Source of the DNA: DATFWC01 sp963777755
Lineage (GTDB): Bacteria > Pseudomonadota > Alphaproteobacteria > Rhizobiales > Xanthobacteraceae
Direction of reading: 5' to 3'
DNA length: 64,000 nucleotides
Assembly: GCA_963777755.1 (NCBI GenBank)
Contig: CAVZSC010000035.1
Span: 62,001 to 126,000, forward strand
Numbering within the stretch: the stretch's first letter is position 1; every line of letters starts with the position of its first letter. A program made the translations under genes and the position numbers. This document shows, piece by piece, positions 51,791 through 61,385 of this stretch. The notes under the pieces were generated by a model. That model saw nothing but the letters and a program-made list of their open reading frames with translations. It searched no databases and was not told where the DNA came from.

Positions 51791-53035
51791 ATGAAGGTCG
51801 CACGACGAACCTTGTTCAAGGGGATGCTCGCCAGCGGGCTGGTCGGCCTCGAGGCGCCGGCCGTGCTCGGCCAGGCGAGCGTGCTCAAGGTCGGGCTCTT
51901 GACCGTCAAGTCCGGGCCGCTCGCCCAGGGCGGGATCCAGATGGAGCAGGGCATCGCCACGTTCCTCAAGGAGAAGAACAATACCTTGCGCGGCCGCAGG
52001 ATCGAGTTGATTTCCGCCGACACCGGCGGCAATCCCGCCGGCGCCAAGACGAAAGCGCTGGAGCTCGTCGAGAAGGACCGCGTCGACGTCATGCTCGGTC
52101 CCCTCGCCGCCTTCGAGCTGCTGGCGATGACCGACTACATTCGCGAACGGCAGGTCCCGCTGATCACCCTCGCGGCGGCCGAGGACGTCACCCAGCGCGC
52201 GGTCAACCCGTGGGTCGTCCGGCCCTCCGCGAGCTCGGCGCAGACGCCGCACGCGATGGCCGACTATTGCGCCAAGGAGCTCAAGCTCAAGCGCATGGCG
52301 ACGCTCGCCAACGATTTCGCCTTCGGGCACGAGCAGTGCTCGGGTTTCCAGCGCGTGTTCGAGGACGCCGGCGGCAAGATCGTCAAGAAGCTGTGGCCGC
52401 CCCTGGTCACCCCCGACTACACGCCGTACATCGCGCAGATCCGCGACATCGACGGCGTGTTCAGCGGCCTCGGCGGGTCGAACCCCATCAAGTTCCTGCG
52501 CACCATGGCGGATTTCGGGCTCAGCCAGAAGATGACCATGACCGGCGGCTGGACCCTCATGGACGACACGCTGCTCAAGGGCATGGGCGACGAGGTCGTC
52601 GGCATCTACTCGGCGCACTGGTACACGCCCGACTACCAATCCGAGAGCAACAAACGGTTCGTCGCGGGGCTGCAGCAGAACTATGGCGAGCTGACGGGCG
52701 GATACGCGGCCGGAATGTACGTCGCCGGTCAGGTGCTCGAGGCCGCGCTGGACAAGACCGGCGGGGCGACCGACGACAAGCAGGCGTTCATGAAGATCGT
52801 GCGCGGCCTGTCGTTGAGCGACACGCCGCGCGGCCCCTTCCGCTTCGACGCCTATGGCAACGCCGTCGGCCCGGTCTTCATCCGCAAGTGCGAGCGCAAG
52901 GGCGGCAAGCTCGTCAACACGACGCTCAAGACCTACCCGGACGTGAGCCAGTTCTGGACCTATGACGAGAAGGATTTCCTGGCAAAGCCGGTGTACACGC
53001 GCAACTCCCCGCCGGCGAAGAATCTGGAGCAATAG
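51791..53035 (+). CDS. ABC-transporter substrate-binding protein (branched-chain amino-acid type)
   Basis: 414 residues. The N-terminus MKVARRTLFKGMLASGL has a twin-arginine (RRTLFKG) pattern, so export may be Tat-dependent. Peripla_BP_6 features: KVGLLTVKSGPLAQGGIQMEQGI, ELISADTGGNPAGAKTKALEL, RPSASSAQTPHAMADY, YTPYIAQIRDIDGVF. RBS GGGAGAGGAA. Neither permease nor ATPase genes lie in the window, so the partner transporter is elsewhere. Confidence 0.87.
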   Translation: MKVARRTLFKGMLASGLVGLEAPAVLGQASVLKVGLLTVKSGPLAQGGIQMEQGIATFLKEKNNTLRGRRIELISADTGGNPAGAKTKALELVEKDRVDVMLGPLAAFELLAMTDYIRERQVPLITLAAAEDVTQRAVNPWVVRPSASSAQTPHAMADYCAKELKLKRMATLANDFAFGHEQCSGFQRVFEDAGGKIVKKLWPPLVTPDYTPYIAQIRDIDGVFSGLGGSNPIKFLRTMADFGLSQKMTMTGGWTLMDDTLLKGMGDEVVGIYSAHWYTPDYQSESNKRFVAGLQQNYGELTGGYAAGMYVAGQVLEAALDKTGGATDDKQAFMKIVRGLSLSDTPRGPFRFDAYGNAVGPVFIRKCERKGGKLVNTTLKTYPDVSQFWTYDEKDFLAKPVYTRNSPPAKNLEQ

Positions 53036-53045
53036 GCTGCAGGCC

Positions 53046-53852
53046 TCAAGTCCCGCGCAGTCCAGCGATGAGCCCCGCCACGTCGTCGCGTATCTTCGGA
53101 CCGTGCGTGCGCATCTCGGCGAATTCCGCTTCGCCGATGAGATCGCACAGCCCCGACTTGAAGCTCGGCCACTCGCGCGCCCGCGCCCACCAGGCCTGCA
53201 CGCGCGGCCTCGTGCCGATCCACAGGTCGATGAGGCCGAGATAGTCGAGGCGCGCCGCATAGGGCATCAGGTTGATGTCGGCGAGGCTCGGATCGGCTCC
53301 GACCATCCACGGCCCGCCGTCCGCCAGCGCCTGCTCCATGAGGCCGAACGCGCGCTCGTAGGCAGCGATGCCGTGCAGCACGAACGGCGAGCGCACGCCC
53401 AGCTCGTAGGTCGACTTGAAGCGGTCGCGCCGGCGCGGGTCGCCGATGTTGTGGAAGCGCGCCTCCCGCAGCTCCGCCGGCATCGTCATCATGCGCTCGC
53501 GGAACATCGCCGAGAAGCTAAGCTCGGTGACCCCCTCGTGCAGCCCCTCGTCGACCATCTTGCTCCACCACCGCATGCGCGATCTGCGCCACGGGTCGGC
53601 CGGCGTGAGCGGCGGTTCGGGGAACGTCTCGTCGAGATACTCGCAGATCAGTGTGGATTCGATCACCGGCCGGCCGTCGTGCACCAGGGTCGGCACCACG
53701 CCTTTCGGATTGAGCTTCAGATAGGCCGGGTCATATTGCTCGCTGCGGAACAGGTCGACCCGCACCGCCTCCCAGGCGAGCCTCTTCGCCTTGAGCGTGA
53801 TGCGCACCTTCTGGCAGCACACCGAGTTGCCGAAATCGTACAGCGTGAGCAT
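53046..53852 (-). CDS. Glutathione S-transferase family protein
   Basis: 268 residues from ATG 53852. The thioredoxin-like N-domain (MLTLYDFGNSVCCQKVRITLKAK) has the cis-Pro and ES motifs (PKGVVPTLVHDGRPVIESTLICEYL); the helical C-domain follows (MVGADPSLADINLMPYAARL). The CC at 12-13 replaces the usual active-site Ser or Tyr, suggesting a Cys-type omega-like GST. The substrate is unknown. Confidence 0.85.
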   Translation of the reverse strand: MLTLYDFGNSVCCQKVRITLKAKRLAWEAVRVDLFRSEQYDPAYLKLNPKGVVPTLVHDGRPVIESTLICEYLDETFPEPPLTPADPWRRSRMRWWSKMVDEGLHEGVTELSFSAMFRERMMTMPAELREARFHNIGDPRRRDRFKSTYELGVRSPFVLHGIAAYERAFGLMEQALADGGPWMVGADPSLADINLMPYAARLDYLGLIDLWIGTRPRVQAWWARAREWPSFKSGLCDLIGEAEFAEMRTHGPKIRDDVAGLIAGLRGT

Positions 53853-53860
53853 GGCGGGCC

Positions 53861-54097
53861 TCACGTCATGAGCTGCCGGAGGCTCTGGGGAATCGGTCGG
53901 CATCCGCATTCCGCCTGATGCTCGGCGTGCCATTTGATCCGCTGCGCGACGGTCGGATTCTTCGGCATCCTGTTCTTCTCGTGCCAGGCCTTGTTGATCT
54001 TGGCCGCCGTGCGTCGCCCGGCGTAGCCGGGCCAGCACACCGGGCACGGACCGCTGCCTTCATACGCGTGTCCTCGGCTGCAAGTCTTCAAGCTCAT
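53861..54097 (-). CDS. Small zinc-ribbon-like protein
   Basis: 78 residues from ATG 54097. CSRGHAYEGSGPCPVCW has a CxxH and CxxC that could bind zinc, then a basic helical segment (RRTAAKINKAWHEKNRMPK) and CGCRP. It may be a small nucleic-acid-binding protein. It is 8 bp upstream of the GST-like gene on the same strand. Confidence 0.55.
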   Translation of the reverse strand: MSLKTCSRGHAYEGSGPCPVCWPGYAGRRTAAKINKAWHEKNRMPKNPTVAQRIKWHAEHQAECGCRPIPQSLRQLMT

Positions 54098-54240
54098 CTC
54101 CCGTGTAACGGTTTCGCCGCAGGCATCTTCGGGCGTACGCCGATTTTCCGCAACCGTCGCAAGATCGCCACGTTGGATCGGCATTGCGATCACCGGATCG
54201 ACGCATTGTCTCGTCTCGTCGCACGTGCCGAGGATCGCCC

Positions 54241-54699
54241 ATGAGCACGACCCGCATCAGCGTCCACCTGAAGGCGCCCCGTGCGCACGTCTATCGCGCG
54301 CTTCTCGACGCCGGCGCAGTGGCGACCTGGAAGGTGCCGACCGGCATGACCAGCCACGTACATGTATTCGAACCCCGCGAGGGCGGCTCGTTCCGGGTCT
54401 CGCTCACCTACGAAGCCGCCACCGGCACCGGCAAGACGACCGCGCACACCGATACGTATCACGGTCGTTTCCTTAAGCTCGTGCCCAACGAGCTGGTTGT
54501 CGAGGCAATCGAGTTCGAGACGACCAATCCCGCACTGCAGGGCGAGATGACGATCACGACCACGCTCACTGATGCCGACGGCGGCACCGATCTTACCGCC
54601 GTGCACGAGGGCCTTCCGCCCGGCGTGCGCGCGGAAGACAACGAGGCCGGCTGGCGCTCGTCGCTCGCCAAGCTCGCGGCGCTGGTGGAAGGGGCCTGA
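54241..54699 (+). CDS. SRPBCC/AHSA1-family protein
   Basis: 152 residues. Opening ISVHLKAPRAHVYRALLDAGAVATWKVP, the middle GGSFRVSLTYE and the end GWRSSLAKLAALVEG are the AHSA1-like pattern (hydrophobic ligand pocket). The ligand is unknown. Probably monocistronic, divergent from the zinc-ribbon gene. Confidence 0.85.
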   Translation: MSTTRISVHLKAPRAHVYRALLDAGAVATWKVPTGMTSHVHVFEPREGGSFRVSLTYEAATGTGKTTAHTDTYHGRFLKLVPNELVVEAIEFETTNPALQGEMTITTTLTDADGGTDLTAVHEGLPPGVRAEDNEAGWRSSLAKLAALVEGA

Positions 54700-54828
54700 G
54701 CGCGACGATGCCCGCTCGCATTCGTCGTCTCGCTCAAATCTGTGACAAAACTCACGAACCTTTCGAGGTGGCGAGTTACCCCTGGTCGGACGCAGGCATG
54801 GTGCCCGGTCCCAACCAGAGGTACATCC

Positions 54829-55008
54829 ATGCATACGTTGACTAGCGACGAAATCAGAGACCTGAAAGCGGACGATCTCGACACTGTTTCCGGCGGCAGA
54901 AATGCCCTGATCGAAGCCCTCGTCGAGGCCTACCTGGCCATAAAGAGCGTCAACCGGACCCTGCAGGACGACCCTGAGCCAACCCCGTATGTGCCGATGA
55001 CACTGTAA
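54829..55008 (+). CDS. Peptide with canonical double-glycine leader
   Basis: 59 residues from ATG 54829 behind AGAGG. The leader LTSDEIRDLKADDLDTVSGG ends in GG at 22-23, the standard C39-peptidase recognition form; the 36-residue core (RNALIEALVEAYLAIKSVN ... PTPYVPMTL) is an amphipathic helix with a Pro-rich tail. Like the peptide at 43043 it has no processing genes nearby. Bacteriocin-like or RiPP precursor by leader only. Confidence 0.6.
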   Translation: MHTLTSDEIRDLKADDLDTVSGGRNALIEALVEAYLAIKSVNRTLQDDPEPTPYVPMTL

Positions 55009-55091
55009 GGTCGGCACCAACAGCTTGGGGCGCGCGATCCGCACGGGTCGCGTGCCTCCTGACAGCCTGGCCGAAAATGCCGCGCTTGGGA

Positions 55092-55832
55092 CTAGTTCGC
55101 AAACCATTTCGCATGCAGCTTCCGATAGGTTCCGTCTTCGCGAAAAAGCTTCAACGTATCATTCACTTGCTTACGCAATGGGCTGCTCTGCGGAAATACG
55201 ATGCCGTAGTCCTCTTTCTGCAATAACGGCCCGATCACCTGGACACGCCCCCTGCCCGCATGAGCGGCGTAGTGGAGAAGGACGGGCGCATCATAGACGA
55301 TCGCATCCACGTTGTTGTCCCGCAGAGCAAAAGCCGCAAATTTGATGGTCGTAAACTCGTGGATCTGTGCGTCGATTGTGCGAAGAAAGGCACCTGCGGT
55401 ACTGCCGGGCGCGGTGCCGATCCGCTTGCCGGGGAGGTCTTCCGGGCCCTTGATTCCATCAGACCCGCTGCGCACCATGATTTGCAGTCCGGCTTGCAAT
55501 ATCGGCTCCGAGAACTCGAACTCCTTCTCGCGTTCCGCGGTTATGGAAACTGCCGCAATACCTGCATCGGCCTTGCCCGCTCGCACTTCATCCAGAAGAG
55601 CAACCACGTCCGGGGCCACGTGGTATCTTGTCCGTGTCTTCATGCGCCGGGCGATGGCGTTCCATAGATCGATACTGAACCCGCTCAATTGACCCTGGGT
55701 CGTGACGACAAAAGGCGGCGCCATGCGCGTCACGACCCGCAATTCCTGCGTCTTCCCCTGGGCCCGGGCGGCATATGTGAACGCCGACGCCAGCACCGCT
55801 GACAGAATGACCCGGGCTATGAGCGTGAACAT
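55092..55832 (-). CDS. Periplasmic solute-binding protein (SBP_bac_3)
   Basis: 246 residues from ATG 55832. Signal peptide (ARVILSAVLASAFTYAARA), then RVVTRMAPPFVVTTQGQLSGFSIDLWNAIARRM, KADAGIAAVSITAEREKEFEFSEPI, and the hinge segment GKRIGTAPGSTAGAFL. Related to glutamine/cyclic-polar-amino-acid binding proteins. It is alone, near the PHA operon but with a 120-bp gap. Confidence 0.83.
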   Translation of the reverse strand: MFTLIARVILSAVLASAFTYAARAQGKTQELRVVTRMAPPFVVTTQGQLSGFSIDLWNAIARRMKTRTRYHVAPDVVALLDEVRAGKADAGIAAVSITAEREKEFEFSEPILQAGLQIMVRSGSDGIKGPEDLPGKRIGTAPGSTAGAFLRTIDAQIHEFTTIKFAAFALRDNNVDAIVYDAPVLLHYAAHAGRGRVQVIGPLLQKEDYGIVFPQSSPLRKQVNDTLKLFREDGTYRKLHAKWFAN

Positions 55833-55952
55833 GGGAACGCCTTCAGGCTCAGCACTGCCCGACAATGTTCAGTCGACAGTCGTTCGGTCCGTCACGCGCC
55901 GCCAGGCTCCCGGTCCATCTAATCCTGCATTGGCGCGTCGGTCTTGCCGGGC

Positions 55953-57920
55953 TCATGCGTCGCGCACCTTGACGTACGAGCCGGGAGCATCCTCGATTGC
56001 CGCGAGCTTGCCGCTGCCGGGCTGGCGCGCCGACACTTGCCCGCCCCCAAATCGGGAAATCCACTTGGTCCAGTCCGTCCACCAGGAACCCGAATGATAT
56101 TCGGCCCGTTCCAGCCAGCCTGCCGGATCGACCGGCAGCGCCCCGCCGGTCCAATAGCCGTACTTGGTGGCCGACGGCGGATTGATCACGCCGGCGATGT
56201 GCCCGGAAGCACCGAGCACGAACCGAACCGGTCCGGAGACCAGCTGTGTGCCCGCATACGTCGATCGCCACGGGGCGATGTGGTCGTCGCGAGTCGACAG
56301 GAAGTATAGCGGGACCTCGATCTTGTTCAGGTTGATGGGCACATCGGCAAGGCTGATCCCGCCCGGATCCTTCAGGACGTTGCGGTGATACATGTTGCGC
56401 AGATAGAAACTGTGCATACGCGCCGGCATGCGCGTCGAATCCGAATTCCAATACAGAAGGTCGAACGCGGCGGGCTCGCGACCCATCAGATAATTGTTCA
56501 CGAAAAAGAACCAGATCAGATCGTTTTCGCGCAGGAGATTGAAGGCCTCCGACATGTGGCGGCCTTCAAGATAGCCCAGGCGCTCCATGTGCTCGTCAGC
56601 CAGCTGGAGCTGGGTATCGTCAAGAAATACCGAGATGTCCCCAACATCGGCAAAGTCGAGCAGGGTCGTGAACAATGTGGCGGAGGCCACACGTTCGTCC
56701 CTTGTCGCCTTCATATAGGCGAGCGCGCTGGCGGTCAGGGTACCGCCGATGCAATAGCCGACGACGTTGGCCTCGGCTTCCCCGGTCGCCTGCCTGATCG
56801 CATCGAGAGCCGCCACAGGCCCTTCCAGCAGATAGTCGCCAAATCCTTTGTCGGCGAGCTCGGCGCCGGGATTGACCCAGGAAATCACGAACACGGTGTG
56901 GCCCTGGTCGGTGCACCATTTGATGAACGAGTTCTTGGGCTTGAGGTCGAGGATATAGAACTTGTTGATCCAGGGCGGCACGATCAGCAACGGCCGGCGA
57001 TGCACCGTCGGGGTCGATGGCGCATACTGGATGAGTTGCATGAGATCATTCTGGAAAACGACCTTGCCGGGTGAAATCGCGATGTTTTCGCCGAACCGGA
57101 AGGCCGACGGGTCGCTCATCTGCAGGCTCAGCCGGCCGCCGCCGCGCTCGAGGTCCGCGGTCAGGTTCCTGAGCCCTTTGACCAGGTTTTCGCCGCGAGA
57201 GTCCGCCGTGGCCTTCATCACCACCGGATTGGTCGCGGCAAAATTGGTCGGCGCCAGTGCGCTGAGGAACTGGCGGGTATAGAATTTCTGTTTGTGGTGG
57301 ATGTGCGGCTCGACTCCTTTGACGCTGTCCACCGACGCTTCAAAACAGCGGGACATCAGAAGATAGAATTGCTTGATGTAGTCGCACGAAGGATTGTCGA
57401 CCCAAAGCTCGCTCCTGAACCGCTTGTCCTGCGGCTTCGGCGCGATGACCGGCTCGGCCGGAGCATTGAGCAGAATGCGGGCGGCCGTTCGCTGCCAGAG
57501 CAGTGCCATATCCGACCAGAGCCTGATCTGCTCCTCGACGAGCCGTGCAGTATCAGCCTTGGCGGTCTGGGTGAATTCCTGAAACGTGGCGGCGACCGTT
57601 CGCGGGTCGATGACCTGATAGCCGTCGTTCGTCGTGAGCTTTTCGGCGCCGAGGCGGGCAAGCCGATCGGTTCGTTTGGCGATGTCCGCGAGCGCGTCGA
57701 TGGTGCCCGGGCTCAACATTCCCGAGGCCGCGGCGGCGGGCTTGCGTGCCGGTTTCGCCGCGCGGGCGTCGACCTGTGCGGCTTTCGCACGGACCGGGGC
57801 GTCGCGTGCGGCTTTCGCCGGGGTGCGGCTGCTCTGTTCCGCTTTGGCAGATCGTCGATCCGACGACTTCCGCCGGGTCACCAGGTTGCTGTCATTGCTC
57901 ATGGACGTCGTCTTGTTCAC
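55953..57920 (-). CDS. phaC: Class I poly(R)-hydroxyalkanoate synthase
   Basis: 655 residues. PHA synthases polymerise hydroxyacyl-CoA. The lipase-like box GYCIGG (catalytic Cys near 390), Asp in STRDDHIAPW and His in GASGHIAGV (near 574) form the triad; DGYQVIDPRTV and the C-terminal WTDWTKWI motif are typical. The N-terminal 65 residues are Lys/Ala/Arg-rich, an extension beyond the usual length of about 590. GTG 57920 starts 4 bp after the CoA-transferase stop. Confidence 0.92.
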   Translation of the reverse strand: MNKTTSMSNDSNLVTRRKSSDRRSAKAEQSSRTPAKAARDAPVRAKAAQVDARAAKPARKPAAAASGMLSPGTIDALADIAKRTDRLARLGAEKLTTNDGYQVIDPRTVAATFQEFTQTAKADTARLVEEQIRLWSDMALLWQRTAARILLNAPAEPVIAPKPQDKRFRSELWVDNPSCDYIKQFYLLMSRCFEASVDSVKGVEPHIHHKQKFYTRQFLSALAPTNFAATNPVVMKATADSRGENLVKGLRNLTADLERGGGRLSLQMSDPSAFRFGENIAISPGKVVFQNDLMQLIQYAPSTPTVHRRPLLIVPPWINKFYILDLKPKNSFIKWCTDQGHTVFVISWVNPGAELADKGFGDYLLEGPVAALDAIRQATGEAEANVVGYCIGGTLTASALAYMKATRDERVASATLFTTLLDFADVGDISVFLDDTQLQLADEHMERLGYLEGRHMSEAFNLLRENDLIWFFFVNNYLMGREPAAFDLLYWNSDSTRMPARMHSFYLRNMYHRNVLKDPGGISLADVPINLNKIEVPLYFLSTRDDHIAPWRSTYAGTQLVSGPVRFVLGASGHIAGVINPPSATKYGYWTGGALPVDPAGWLERAEYHSGSWWTDWTKWISRFGGGQVSARQPGSGKLAAIEDAPGSYVKVRDA

Positions 57921-57924
57921 TGTT

Positions 57925-59946
57925 TCAGCCTGCTTTCCTGCCCTCCAGCTCGCGCAGGTGGGTGCTTGCCTCCTCGGCGCTTTCGTAGATGTGCGGCGCC
58001 ACGGCGCGCTGCTTCAGCGCATTGCCCAGCTTGGTGCGCAGGAAGCCGCTGGTCGTGTAGCGCGTGACGCCGGAGTAGAATCGATCGACGAGATCGCGCA
58101 CCATGGCGGAGTATTCATCGATCACGTCGGGGAAGATCTCGAAATTGTCGTAGTTCACGATGACATAAACCTTGTGCCCCAGGGGCGACAATATGGCTTC
58201 GACGGCGCGGCAAATCCGTTCCACGTCCTCGCGGTTGCGGACCACGTGACCTTCAAAGTTGACGAAGAACAGGTCTTCCTGCGGGTGATAGGTGAAGCGG
58301 CGCTCGAGCGGGATACGCAGCAGGTCGTCGCGCAGTCCCATCGGCCCGTCCGAGAATATGCGACGGTCCATGATCGCGGGATCGCGGCGGATGATCGGCC
58401 GAAAGTCCATCCTGGCCAGAATCTCCCGTTCGATGTCGATGCCGGGTGCGACCTCGACCAGCTCCAGGCCCTCCCGGGTGAGCGCGAACACGCAGCGCTC
58501 CGTGACGTACAGCACGGGTTGCCCGCGCTGCACCGAATAGCCGCCGGAAAAGGTCCGATGCTCGACCTCGCGAACGAATTTCTTCACAGGCCCATCTTGG
58601 GCGATGCGCAGTTGCCCGCCCTCGACCGCCACGCGGAGGCGACCGGCCGTGAAGGTGCCGACGAACACCACCTTCTTGGCATTCTGGCTGATGTTGATGA
58701 AGCCGCCGGCGCCCGCGAGCCGCGGTCCGAACTTGCTCACGTTCAGATTGCCCTGCTGGTCCGCCTGGGCAAGGCCGAGAAAGGCTGCATCGAGGCCGCC
58801 GCCGTCATAGAAGTCGAACTGATAGGGCTGGTCGATGACGGTTTGCGCGTTGGTCGCGGCACCGAAATTGAGCCCTCCCGCCGGCACCCCGCCAATGACC
58901 CCCGGCTCGGCCGTCAGCGTCATCAGATCGGCGATCTTTTCCTCGTTTGCGACGCTCGCAACGCCTTCGGGCATGCCGATGCCCAGATTGACGACGCTGT
59001 TGGCCTTGAGCTCGAGGGCCGCCCTCCTGGCGATGATCTTTCGTTCGTTCATGTCCATCGGCAGGATCGATCCCGTGCGCGCCCGAATCTCGCCGCTGAA
59101 CGCCGGGTCGTACTGGACCGAAAATGTCTGCCAATGATGCTCCGGCTTGGCCACCACCACGCAGTCGACGAGGATGCCTGGTATCTTGACCTGCCTCGGG
59201 TTGAGCGAGCCGCGCTCAGCGATGCGTTCGACCTGCACGATGACCAGACCGCCCGAGTTGCGTACCGCCATGGCGATCGCCAGCAATTCGAGGGTGAGCG
59301 CCTCCTTTTCCATGGTGATGTTGCCGTCGGAATCGGCGGTCGTGCCCCGGATGATGCCCACATTGATCGGGAAGGCGCGATAGAAGAGGAATTCCTCGCC
59401 AGCGATCTCGATCAGCTGGACCAGGTCCTCTTTGGTGCATTCGTTGATCTTGCCGCCGCCGCGACGCGGGTCGACGAATGTTCCGAGCCCCACGCGCGTG
59501 AGGTGGCCGGGACGATTGGCTGCAATGTCCCGGAACAGGTGGGAGATGACGCCCTGGGGAAAATTGTAGGCCTCGATCTGGTTGGCGATTGCGAGACTTT
59601 GCAGCTTCGGCACCAGCCCCCAGTGTCCGCCGATGACGCGCCGCACCAGACCTTCGTGGCCCAGATGGTTGAGCCCGCGCTCTTTGCCGTCTCCCTGGCC
59701 CGCTGCGTAGACCAACGTCAAATTGCGCGGCTTGTCGATCGCCGGGACGTGTTGCACTTTCTCCGCCAGGTGGAGCGTCTCCAGCGCCACCGCAATCCCT
59801 TCGGCGAAACCGATGCCGACGAAGCCGCCTGTCGCGATCGTGTCGCCGTCGCGTATCAGGCGAACCGCCTCCTCCGCGCTGACGATCTTCCCGCTTTCCC
59901 GCAGTTGCAGGTGGCCGAACGTCGGTTGTGTGACACCGCCCTGCAT
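57925..59946 (-). CDS. Acyl-CoA:acetate/3-ketoacid (propionate-type) CoA-transferase
   Basis: 673 residues, a fused alpha-beta family-I CoA-transferase. GKIVSAEEAVRLIRDGDTIATGGFVGIG opens the alpha half; the catalytic Glu lies in TAEPGVIGGVPAGG (about 347). The last 120 residues (DRFYSGVTRYTTSGFLRTKLG) form an extra C-terminal domain. It would move CoA from an acyl-CoA to a hydroxy- or keto-acid. Its start overlaps the permease stop (TGATG) and PHA synthase follows, so it likely supplies that enzyme. Confidence 0.9.
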   Translation of the reverse strand: MQGGVTQPTFGHLQLRESGKIVSAEEAVRLIRDGDTIATGGFVGIGFAEGIAVALETLHLAEKVQHVPAIDKPRNLTLVYAAGQGDGKERGLNHLGHEGLVRRVIGGHWGLVPKLQSLAIANQIEAYNFPQGVISHLFRDIAANRPGHLTRVGLGTFVDPRRGGGKINECTKEDLVQLIEIAGEEFLFYRAFPINVGIIRGTTADSDGNITMEKEALTLELLAIAMAVRNSGGLVIVQVERIAERGSLNPRQVKIPGILVDCVVVAKPEHHWQTFSVQYDPAFSGEIRARTGSILPMDMNERKIIARRAALELKANSVVNLGIGMPEGVASVANEEKIADLMTLTAEPGVIGGVPAGGLNFGAATNAQTVIDQPYQFDFYDGGGLDAAFLGLAQADQQGNLNVSKFGPRLAGAGGFINISQNAKKVVFVGTFTAGRLRVAVEGGQLRIAQDGPVKKFVREVEHRTFSGGYSVQRGQPVLYVTERCVFALTREGLELVEVAPGIDIEREILARMDFRPIIRRDPAIMDRRIFSDGPMGLRDDLLRIPLERRFTYHPQEDLFFVNFEGHVVRNREDVERICRAVEAILSPLGHKVYVIVNYDNFEIFPDVIDEYSAMVRDLVDRFYSGVTRYTTSGFLRTKLGNALKQRAVAPHIYESAEEASTHLRELEGRKAG

Positions 59947-61331
59947 CAGTAGATCCCCGTCAGATAGAACACCCCGATGACGACGAACACCGCGGCGGTC
60001 TTGATCAACGTGATGACGAAGATGTCCTTGTACGCCTGCTTGTGCGTCAGGCCGGTCACTGCAAGCAGCGTGATGACGGCGCCGTTGTGAGGAAGCGTAT
60101 CCATGCCGCCGCTCGCCATGGCGGCGACGCGATGCAGGACCTCGAGCGGGATTTTCGCCGCTTCGGCAGCGGCAATGAAGGTATCCGACATCGCGGCAAG
60201 TGCGATGCTCATGCCGCCTGAAGCCGATCCGGTGATGCCGGCGAGCACGGTCACGCTGATGGCTTCGTTGATGAGCGGATTGGGAATGGCTCTGAGCATG
60301 TCGGCGATCAGCGTGAACCCGGGCAGCAGGGCAATCACGCCGCCGAATCCATACTCCGATGCGGTGTTGAGCGACGCCAACAGGGCGCCGGCGACCGCCG
60401 CCTTGCTGCCGTCGGCGAATCTTGCCAGCACCGGCCGCCAGGCGAACGCGAACACGGTCAGGATGCCGAGCAGAAGCGCTCCCTCGACCGCCCAGATGGC
60501 CGCCACGCTGCTGATCTGGGTGACGATCGGCTTGGCGCCGAGCGTGATGGAGTGCTGCGGCCCGTATGCGCGCGGGATCACTTGCGTGAGCACGAAGTTC
60601 GCAACGCCCACGACGACCAGCGGCGAAAGGGCGATCCAGGGATTCGGCAATTTCTCCGCTTCGAACGGCTCCGGCTCGTTCAGGAGCTCGGTGCCGTAGC
60701 CCTCTCCGGCCGCCTGTGCGGCACGGCGACGGTTCTCGATATAGGCGAGGCCGCCGCCGAGAACGAACAGGCTGCCGATCAGGCCGAGCCATGGCGCGGC
60801 CCATGTCGTCGTCCTGAAGAACGTCGTTGGAATGATGTTCTGGATTTGCGGCGTGCCCGGCATGGCATCCATGGTGAAGCTGAATGCGCCGAGCGCGACC
60901 GTGCAGGGAATGAGCCGCTTGGGAATCCCGCTTTGGCGGAACATCTCGGCGGCGAACGGATAGACCGCAAACACCACGACGAACAACGACACTCCGCCGT
61001 AGGTCAGGATCGCGCAGACCACGACGATCGACAGCACGGCCCGCTCTCGGCCGAGCACGCCGATCACCGCCGCAACGATCGATTTGGAGAATCCGGAAAG
61101 CTCGATGACCTTGCCGAAGACTGCACCGAGCATGAACACCGGAAAATAGCTTTTTACGAAGCCGACCATCTTGTCCATGAACACGCTGGAGAACATGGGC
61201 GCGACCAGCGACGGATCGGTCAGCAGCACGGCGCCAAGCGCCGCAACCGGCGCAAACAGGATCACGCTGTAGCCGCGATAGGCCACCAGCATGAGAAAGG
61301 CCAATGCACCCAGCACGATCAGCAGATTCAT
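59946..61331 (-). CDS. GntP-family permease
   Basis: 461 residues with about 12 membrane helices. AILTYGGVSLFVVVFAVYPFA, FTMDAMPGTPQIQNIIP and GVIALLPGF are the GntP-family markers (H+/gluconate or hydroxybutyrate symporters). In front of a CoA-transferase and PhaC, its likely substrate is a hydroxy acid such as 3-hydroxybutyrate; this is inferred from context. ATG 61331 chosen by homology (MNLLIVLGALAFLM). Confidence 0.87.
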   Translation of the reverse strand: MNLLIVLGALAFLMLVAYRGYSVILFAPVAALGAVLLTDPSLVAPMFSSVFMDKMVGFVKSYFPVFMLGAVFGKVIELSGFSKSIVAAVIGVLGRERAVLSIVVVCAILTYGGVSLFVVVFAVYPFAAEMFRQSGIPKRLIPCTVALGAFSFTMDAMPGTPQIQNIIPTTFFRTTTWAAPWLGLIGSLFVLGGGLAYIENRRRAAQAAGEGYGTELLNEPEPFEAEKLPNPWIALSPLVVVGVANFVLTQVIPRAYGPQHSITLGAKPIVTQISSVAAIWAVEGALLLGILTVFAFAWRPVLARFADGSKAAVAGALLASLNTASEYGFGGVIALLPGFTLIADMLRAIPNPLINEAISVTVLAGITGSASGGMSIALAAMSDTFIAAAEAAKIPLEVLHRVAAMASGGMDTLPHNGAVITLLAVTGLTHKQAYKDIFVITLIKTAAVFVVIGVFYLTGIY

Positions 61332-61385
61332 GGCCAACCCGCCCTGTTCAAACAAGTGTGTCGGCACGCTTCCGCAGCGCGGGCC

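Noticed and set aside
57634..59952. 772-codon plus-strand frame opposite the CoA-transferase and PHA synthase
   Set aside because: Shadow of two enzymes with intact catalytic motifs; composition is that of complementary GC-rich codons.
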